Source of the DNA: Psychrobacter sp. NG254
GTDB taxonomy: Bacteria; Pseudomonadota; Gammaproteobacteria; Pseudomonadales; Moraxellaceae
NCBI RefSeq assembly: GCF_015277735.1
Contig: NZ_JADHDA010000008.1
Coordinates: 1-64,000 of the forward strand
Direction of reading: 5' to 3'
DNA length: 64,000 nt
Each line of letters begins with the position of its first letter. Position 1 is the first letter of the stretch. Under the pieces are notes generated by a model. That model ran no database searches and was not told where the DNA came from. It was given only the letters and a program-made list of their open reading frames with translations. The translations under genes were made by a program, and so were the position numbers. Positions 58,968 through 64,000 of the stretch are shown here, piece after piece.

Positions 58968-59933
58968 CTATTCACCTTTGAGCAACCAATCAACTGCCAT
59001 CTGCCACAGTGCAGGCGCTTGTGCATTGGTCTTACTACTAAAATAACGCATATGACCAATGCTACTAACCCCAAAATCTTTGGGATCTAAAAAGCGTTTT
59101 TCTATGGGCATTCTCGTAAATACCCGTATCATATCGTCCATGTTTTCACTGTTGGCAATGTCGTCATCACTAAAGCCCAGCCATAATGATGGCATGCTGA
59201 TTTCATCATAGAAGTGCGTGTGTATGCTTTTGCCAAAGGCGGTTTTGATATAGCCTGCGCCATTGCACCATTCACGCCACTGACGAGCCACACCGCGTGG
59301 CAATGGCTCACCCATCCCCATTTTGTCCGAAGGCGTGTAGCCCAGCGCTAAATTGGCAATAGGAATCAGCGCATCCATAAAAAACATGGCTTTGGCTCGA
59401 TACGGCATGGCCATGTTTTTGATGCGCCCTGATGAGCAGGCCACGTTAAATACTGAGGCAAGCATATTATAATTGGGCATGAGACCAATCAATTGACCAC
59501 CCGCACTATGACCGATAAGATGATAAGCGGCATCTGCAAACTCATCTTGCAAAGCGTCTAATACGGCTGGCATGTCATGACGTCCCCAGCTAATCAGCGA
59601 TGCATCACATTTGGCCAAGTCAGTGGTTAGCGATTCACCGATACCTTCGTTATCAAAGGTCAGCACGCCAAAGCCGTGCTCTGCCAAGTAAGTCGCAAAA
59701 TTATGATAAAACTGGCGTTTAATGCCTGTGGCTGGAGCTATCATAATCGCTGTCTTTACCGCATCGCTTGGACGATATACAGTGGCTGCCAACGTTTGAT
59801 TGCGGTCGGTCATGATGGTTAGTGAGTAAGTGTCGACGCTGGTAGCAGCATCAGTATTATTTTGATCAGTCAGATGGCTGTCAGTCATAGTATCTAAATG
59901 CTCTGTAGTCAAAGAGGCGCTGTTATTATCCAT
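58968..59933 (-). CDS. alpha/beta hydrolase
   Basis: Serine hydrolase with the nucleophile elbow GHSAGG (Ser143), the strand GFGVLTFDNEGIGES and a later His in GHMRYFSS, which may complete the triad with an Asp in the DDDIA region. The N-terminal 35 residues are polar and lack features. It has 321 residues. There is no signal peptide. The substrate is unknown. Confidence 0.85.
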   Translation of the reverse strand: MDNNSASLTTEHLDTMTDSHLTDQNNTDAATSVDTYSLTIMTDRNQTLAATVYRPSDAVKTAIMIAPATGIKRQFYHNFATYLAEHGFGVLTFDNEGIGESLTTDLAKCDASLISWGRHDMPAVLDALQDEFADAAYHLIGHSAGGQLIGLMPNYNMLASVFNVACSSGRIKNMAMPYRAKAMFFMDALIPIANLALGYTPSDKMGMGEPLPRGVARQWREWCNGAGYIKTAFGKSIHTHFYDEISMPSLWLGFSDDDIANSENMDDMIRVFTRMPIEKRFLDPKDFGVSSIGHMRYFSSKTNAQAPALWQMAVDWLLKGE

Positions 59934-60237
59934 TGTGATACCTTAGATTTTTTATGAGTAGATAAGGATTATCGAACTGCGATGAGCCATAAATAACTAT
60001 CTTGGAGATGTAGTCTTTGCATAGTGATAAATCGTTGTGACTATGTGGTAGCATTGCTTATGTTAAGATAAATGCTGGCGAGACAGGCGCTCAAATATGA
60101 CTTCCAAGTTTTGTAACACTTGACTGAGTGCCCTCTCTTAAATCATGTGCATGACAATATCAATTAAGGGGTCGGTATATGACCCTCACTAATAACAAGC
60201 ACTCAATATCACCTGATATAAAAATTAAGGAAACTAT
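59934..60237. other. divergent spacer before the LOG gene
   Basis: About 300 bases between divergent genes; AAGGAAACTAT precedes the right-hand start. Nothing else seen. Confidence 0.4.
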
Positions 60238-60921
60238 ATGCAAATGAAAATCGATAACGACACTTATGAAGTCATTACTAGCCAAGATATTAGCAATATT
60301 GAAAAAGCGGTAGACAAGTCAATGCTGACCATGCCTTTGGTTGCGGTATATTGTGGCTCGCGTTTGGGCAATAGTGATGTTTACGAAAAAGCCGCGCGTG
60401 ACTTGGGTCAAGCATTGGCTAACAGTGGCATGGGTTTGGTTTATGGCGGCGCTAGTATTGGCCTGATGGGCGCAGTGGCAGATGGGGTGATTGATGGCGG
60501 CGCACAAGCGGTTGGGGTGATTCCGACCTTTATGCTAAAACACGAAATCGCACATAAAGATTTGACACGTTTACACCTAACAGACACCATGCACACGCGT
60601 AAAACAGTCATGGCAGAATATGCCGATGCGTTTATTACCTTGCCGGGTGGCTTAGGTACGTTAGAAGAAATCATGGAAATCGCCACGTGGCGTCAGCTGT
60701 ATCAGCACGAAAAACCCATGATTATTCTCAATATTAATGGGTTTTATGACAAACTGATCGAGCATCTAAAATATACCACCGAGCAAGGTTTTATGAAGCA
60801 GCAAGACCTTGATCGCTTGGTGGTTTGTAACACGATTGGCGCGGCGATCGATATCCTACAAACAGTAGTGACCATCGATGATGCTATAGATACAAAAAAA
60901 ATGGCTGGTAGTAATAGCTAG
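60238..60921 (+). CDS. LOG family protein (TIGR00730)
   Basis: Rossmann-like protein related to cytokinin riboside 5'-monophosphate phosphoribohydrolase (LOG). The motif PGGLGTLEE (residues 136-144) and the Arg-Lys pair at 121-122 (HTRKTVMAEYAD) form the active site; VAVYCGSRLGNS and GLVYGGASIGLMG are also typical. In bacteria such enzymes hydrolyse nucleoside monophosphates. The length of 227 residues includes about 30 extra at the N-terminus. Confidence 0.92.
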   Translation: MQMKIDNDTYEVITSQDISNIEKAVDKSMLTMPLVAVYCGSRLGNSDVYEKAARDLGQALANSGMGLVYGGASIGLMGAVADGVIDGGAQAVGVIPTFMLKHEIAHKDLTRLHLTDTMHTRKTVMAEYADAFITLPGGLGTLEEIMEIATWRQLYQHEKPMIILNINGFYDKLIEHLKYTTEQGFMKQQDLDRLVVCNTIGAAIDILQTVVTIDDAIDTKKMAGSNS

Positions 60922-60987
60922 GCCATATCAAAACGGTTCATCTACAGCGGTGATAGTGAGTACGATACTATCGAGCGCTATTAAAAG

Positions 60988-61028
60988 AAAAGGAGCAGAT
61001 AACCAAATCATGGTCGTCTGCTCCTTTT
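60988..61028. terminator. terminator between LOG gene and flavoprotein gene
   Basis: The stem AAAGGAGCAGA/TCTGCTCCTTT with inner ACCA/TGGT pairs and a final T run; it serves convergent genes. Confidence 0.92.
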
Positions 61029-61089
61029 TTACGGCTATTTTTCTGTCGCTATCACAATCTCAAAAAACCTTAGCAATACATAATAACGG

Positions 61090-62706
61090 CTATACATCAG
61101 CAGGTGATAAATCGTCCAACACCGCTCCACAAATGCTGTGATTGACATCCGCCATCGCTATGGGAAATCCACGCTGTTCAGCGAGTATACGTGCAACTTT
61201 ATCAACCGCTAAGCTATCATTGTGTGCGAGATATGACCACTCATGTGCATAACGACTATGATTCATCGGTGTGTCGTTGCTTATTAAGCCCAGCTCCGTT
61301 AGCTCGTTGACGATTTGATCCGCCGCGATTAAGGTTGAGGATGCTTTGACGTTCTCTGCACGAGCGTAGCGTATATTTGAATACAAACTCACATCAGCGA
61401 CTCGCAACGTATCATCCTGTCCAGGAATCTGCTGCCCACCGTATAGCGCATTACCGACCGTACGGGCACTATTAAATGTCGGTACGAACTCAGCAATATA
61501 CTCAATCGCTTGCTGGCTACGTGCCTGTAGAGGTGCTTTGTCCCAGCCATCTTCGATATAATGCACGTATTGCTGCGGTAGCTTGGGCTGTGCGCTATCA
61601 GTGTTAGATGCCACCAAACCATCATTAAAGAGGGTAATGGCCTTACTCATGCCATGAATCTGAAAGTAGCCGCCAGGATAAGGAGTGAGCTGTGCCATGC
61701 CTTCTGGCGTACCTCGTTGACCATAGACGATAATCTCTGGTATCTGTCCACCCGCATCACCCCAGTGGGTAACATAAGAGGATTTAAACTCAACCATACG
61801 CGTGACTTCAACCCCGACCATATCATCAATGACACCTGTACGAAAACCACAAGCATTGACCAAATAATCTACTTCGACAGACTCAGTTTGAGAAGCATTT
61901 GCTTGCTGATAGTCGATACGCCATTTGGTGACATGGTGGTCAGCGTTGGTACAGTTCTCGCAATCTACCGGCACTACTTTTTGTACAGTCGTATCGGTAA
62001 AGACATGTGCATGGTCGTACTCTTTTAGCGCCAATTGCGCAGAGGCTGCCAAGCGGAAAATGTTCCAGCCATATTCTTGTACGACAATCAGTGGAAACTT
62101 AACCTTATTTAAGTCCAAATATCTAGCAACTGGTATCATCCATTCATCAACCGTACTTGGCACGGCAACTTGTTCACGCTCAGACAGCTCGATCAATTGC
62201 TCATGACTATAGAGCTGATAGTAATCTTCAGGGTCGCCCAATACCTTATTGTTACTATCTTGCTCAATCAGCTCGCGGTAAGCCTCTGTCAAAATATCCA
62301 AACGCGGTAACAAGTCCTCAGGCAACCCTTCGTCGCGTGTCGGCACCGCAAATACGGTTGGACGAACATCGATGGTATAAGGATAGAGGCGTAGTATATC
62401 GATACACTGTTTGAGCAGGGCCACGCAATCTTCATCGGGTATCTCGCGATACAAATTACCACCAGCATGCAAATGACACATGGGTGGGCCATCGATAAGG
62501 GATTTTTTCTTCTCAAACAAATGGGTTTCAAGTCCTAGTGCTGCAAGGCGAATAGCAATCGTTGCCCCCGCAGTACCGCCACCCAAAATACCAACACGTT
62601 TGGTAGGGGTGCTATTTTTGGCGCCGTAAGACAGAACATCAAAAGCGGCGTCTTGTTTGTCAAAGTGAGCGCGATTTTTATTAGAAGACTGAGTCATTGT
62701 CGTCAT
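61090..62706 (-). CDS. FAD-dependent oxidoreductase
   Basis: Flavoprotein of 538 residues with the dinucleotide-binding motif VGILGGGTAGATIAIRLA (about 38-55) and a second conserved region ending in VDYLVNACGFRTGV (about 283-296). I recognise the general FAD/NAD(P)-binding fold but no closer function. No membrane segments or iron-sulphur ligands are seen. Start at 62706 gives 35 polar residues before the FAD domain; a downstream ATG at 62697 is an alternative. It is convergent to the LOG gene. Confidence 0.8.
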   Translation of the reverse strand: MTTMTQSSNKNRAHFDKQDAAFDVLSYGAKNSTPTKRVGILGGGTAGATIAIRLAALGLETHLFEKKKSLIDGPPMCHLHAGGNLYREIPDEDCVALLKQCIDILRLYPYTIDVRPTVFAVPTRDEGLPEDLLPRLDILTEAYRELIEQDSNNKVLGDPEDYYQLYSHEQLIELSEREQVAVPSTVDEWMIPVARYLDLNKVKFPLIVVQEYGWNIFRLAASAQLALKEYDHAHVFTDTTVQKVVPVDCENCTNADHHVTKWRIDYQQANASQTESVEVDYLVNACGFRTGVIDDMVGVEVTRMVEFKSSYVTHWGDAGGQIPEIIVYGQRGTPEGMAQLTPYPGGYFQIHGMSKAITLFNDGLVASNTDSAQPKLPQQYVHYIEDGWDKAPLQARSQQAIEYIAEFVPTFNSARTVGNALYGGQQIPGQDDTLRVADVSLYSNIRYARAENVKASSTLIAADQIVNELTELGLISNDTPMNHSRYAHEWSYLAHNDSLAVDKVARILAEQRGFPIAMADVNHSICGAVLDDLSPADV

Positions 62707-63278
62707 TATATCCTTAGTAGCATTTGCATCAGGCTATGCTCGGTGTAGTCGTTAAATGTCTTATAGCTATTGATATGCGTGCGAAGGTCGCTAAGTTCAA
62801 CATTCATGTATGAGCTCAAATATGCACGCTATCTTTGATGAATCTATCTATTGTGTAGTCGTGCTTCATTTCTATAGGACTATTTTACGAATAACTACAG
62901 ATAATATGATGGCAAATACGTAAGGGGATGCATGAGTTTTGTCAACGAAGTATTAAGTTCCAGATGTTGTATAGCTAGATGAGCATCAGCGAGGGCATAG
63001 GAATGAGCAATATGAAAAGCATGATAAGGTCGGTTTTCTGTAGCCAAAAAGCCGGTTGTTTAATCGTTTTGTAAAATCTGGTCGCTTTTGTAAGTTTGCA
63101 TATTGATGATTAAAATAGCTTAAAAGCATATGTTATATTTGTATCAATCGAGTGAGGTTCAAAGCTGGTTTATGCTATTAGTTCGATCAAATAGTTCGGG
63201 CGAAAGCGTCCAAATCAAAGAACAAAAACGACTTATAAAATTTACTATTGTCATCATCAAAATAACAAGGAAGTTACT
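62707..63278. other. divergent spacer upstream of the lipoprotein gene
   Basis: About 570 AT-rich bases between divergent genes without a credible gene. AAGGAAGTTACT precedes the right-hand start. No repeat of the families described here was found in it. Confidence 0.45.
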
Positions 63279-63713
63279 ATGAAAAATATCATCATGTTAT
63301 CAGCACTAACAGGCGTATTGACACTGACAGGCTGTACAACCTTAAAAAATGTGGTTGGTAGTGACATGTCCGGTACGCATGAAGTCCAAGCGACCAGCAA
63401 TAATACTGCGCCAGTCACTAGTAAAAACGGTATGTTGGTTGATGCGACCAATCATATGACGCTTTATACGTTTGATAAAGATTCAATGAACAAGTCAGAT
63501 TGCGGGGCGGCTTGCCAAGTTGCTTGGCCTATCTTTATGGCACCAAGTAATGCAAAAGCATCTGGCCAGTTTGCGGCAGTCAAGCGTGAAGACGGTAAGT
63601 ATCAGTGGGCAATGAATGGTAAACCGTTATATTTCTATGCCAATGACACAAAAGTCGGTGACAAAAACGGCGATGACAAGTTTGGTGTTTGGCATATTGT
63701 TCCAAGCAAGTAA
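63279..63713 (+). CDS. small lipoprotein with Yx(F/W)xxD-type repeats (COG4315, PF03640)
   Basis: Exported lipoprotein of 144 residues. The lipobox is LTGC (Cys19). Two repeats of the family are visible: LVDATNHMTLYTFDKDSMNKSDCGAACQVAWP (about 52-83) and WAMNGKPLYFYANDTKVGDKNG (about 108-129). Two cysteines (CGAAC) may form a disulphide. The function is unknown; relatives are stress-linked secreted proteins. It has its own terminator. Confidence 0.88.
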   Translation: MKNIIMLSALTGVLTLTGCTTLKNVVGSDMSGTHEVQATSNNTAPVTSKNGMLVDATNHMTLYTFDKDSMNKSDCGAACQVAWPIFMAPSNAKASGQFAAVKREDGKYQWAMNGKPLYFYANDTKVGDKNGDDKFGVWHIVPSK

Positions 63714-63738
63714 TATCTAATAGCATTATATTGAGACA

Positions 63739-63775
63739 AAAAAAGCAGCCCCTATCATGGGGCTGCTTTTTTATT
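63739..63775. terminator. bidirectional terminator
   Basis: The perfect stem AAAAAAGCAGCCCC/GGGGCTGCTTTTTT with a six-base loop lies between convergent genes. Confidence 0.95.
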
Positions 63776-63836
63776 TAGATTTAAAATGTGATCGCTGTCT
63801 TATTGAGTACTCATGACAGTACAAGCATTATCTCTA

Positions 63837-64000
63837 CTACGATATGGTTGCCAAGGATTCTGCTTGATCGACTTCAAGTACTTCTTCTTTCGTAGGTTCT
63901 TTTCTATACAAAGGAAAAAAATCAGAGCATAAATCACTGTCAGTGAACCAGATATCTGCTACCAACTCTGCATATTTTTCTGCATTGACGACGAGTCTGT
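63837..64000 (-). CDS. 3' end of an unidentified gene, cut by the window
   Basis: On the minus strand one frame stays open from the window edge for 53 codons and ends in two successive TAG codons (63837-63839 and 63834-63836). The translated end reads LVVNAEKYAELVADIWFTDS... and finishes in an acidic, Glu/Lys-rich tail. A bidirectional terminator follows at the right distance, which supports a real gene. I do not recognise the family. Confidence 0.6.
   Translation of the reverse strand, partial: RLVVNAEKYAELVADIWFTDSDLCSDFFPLYRKEPTKEEVLEVDQAESLATIS

Noticed and set aside
60950..61141. 63-codon plus-strand frame
   Set aside because: It reads through the terminator hairpin between two convergent genes and into the next gene in antisense.

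Overview
The window looks like a chromosomal segment of a gammaproteobacterium of the Moraxellaceae, most likely Psychrobacter. That is inferred from remembered protein resemblances, moderate G+C with AT-rich spacers, and polar inserts in conserved proteins; no search was run. Genes are densely packed and almost all are housekeeping or metabolic. I see no prophage, plasmid function, CRISPR array, tRNA or intact transposase.

Layout. 1-120: 3' end of a 5S rRNA and the rRNA operon terminator. 431-3321: tripartite TRAP transporter operon. 3466-6222: dodecin, 5'-nucleotidase, rhomboid protease and a small membrane protein. 6382-10941 (minus): two-subunit sodium/solute symporter and ETF-ubiquinone oxidoreductase. 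11341-14989: DUF1285 protein, glutamate racemase, a DUF4062-like protein and a small acidic protein. 15105-18918 (minus): MltB-type transglycosylase, DUF1499 protein, Tpm and MsrA. 19179-22346: cmoA-cmoB, then a DUF1176 gene broken by one in-frame TAG. 22393-28246: DUF2788 protein, argS, SPOR protein, PTS EIIC-like protein and an SDR. 28591-30649 (minus): clpP-clpX. 31315-38181 (plus): complete urease cluster ureD-ureA-ureBC-ureE-ureF-ureG-ureJ. 38453-40854 (minus): tig and rdgB. 41406-47529: Fe superoxide dismutase, SDR, an unrecognised AT-rich gene, a DUF72 relic, a YdjM-like hydrolase, DUF72 and ispA. 48263-51821: fadB-fadA. 52393-64000: isochorismatase-like and HD hydrolases, psd, dtd, phoB-phoR, M23 peptidase, DnaQ-like exonuclease, alpha/beta hydrolase, LOG protein, a flavoprotein, a small lipoprotein and the 3' end of one more gene.

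How the genes work together. UreD, E, F and G load nickel into the urease made of UreA and a UreB-UreC fusion, and UreJ probably imports nickel. CmoA and CmoB make the wobble-uridine modification cmo5U. FadB and FadA form the beta-oxidation complex, whose electrons can reach quinone through ETF-QO. ClpX and ClpP form a protease. PhoB and PhoR sense phosphate, and a PHO box with a -10 element lies upstream of phoB.

The most unusual signals: (1) a UreB-UreC fusion with two internal insertions; (2) the urease cluster lying between tig and clpPX, which are normally neighbours; (3) a family of 107-bp repeats with inverted ends, mostly directly behind stop codons, including a chimera between phoB and phoR; (4) two further small non-coding elements with terminal inverted repeats, plus solo ends; (5) a nonsense-interrupted DUF1176 gene and a decayed copy of a DUF72 gene. 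I found no clear candidate for an entirely new multi-gene system.
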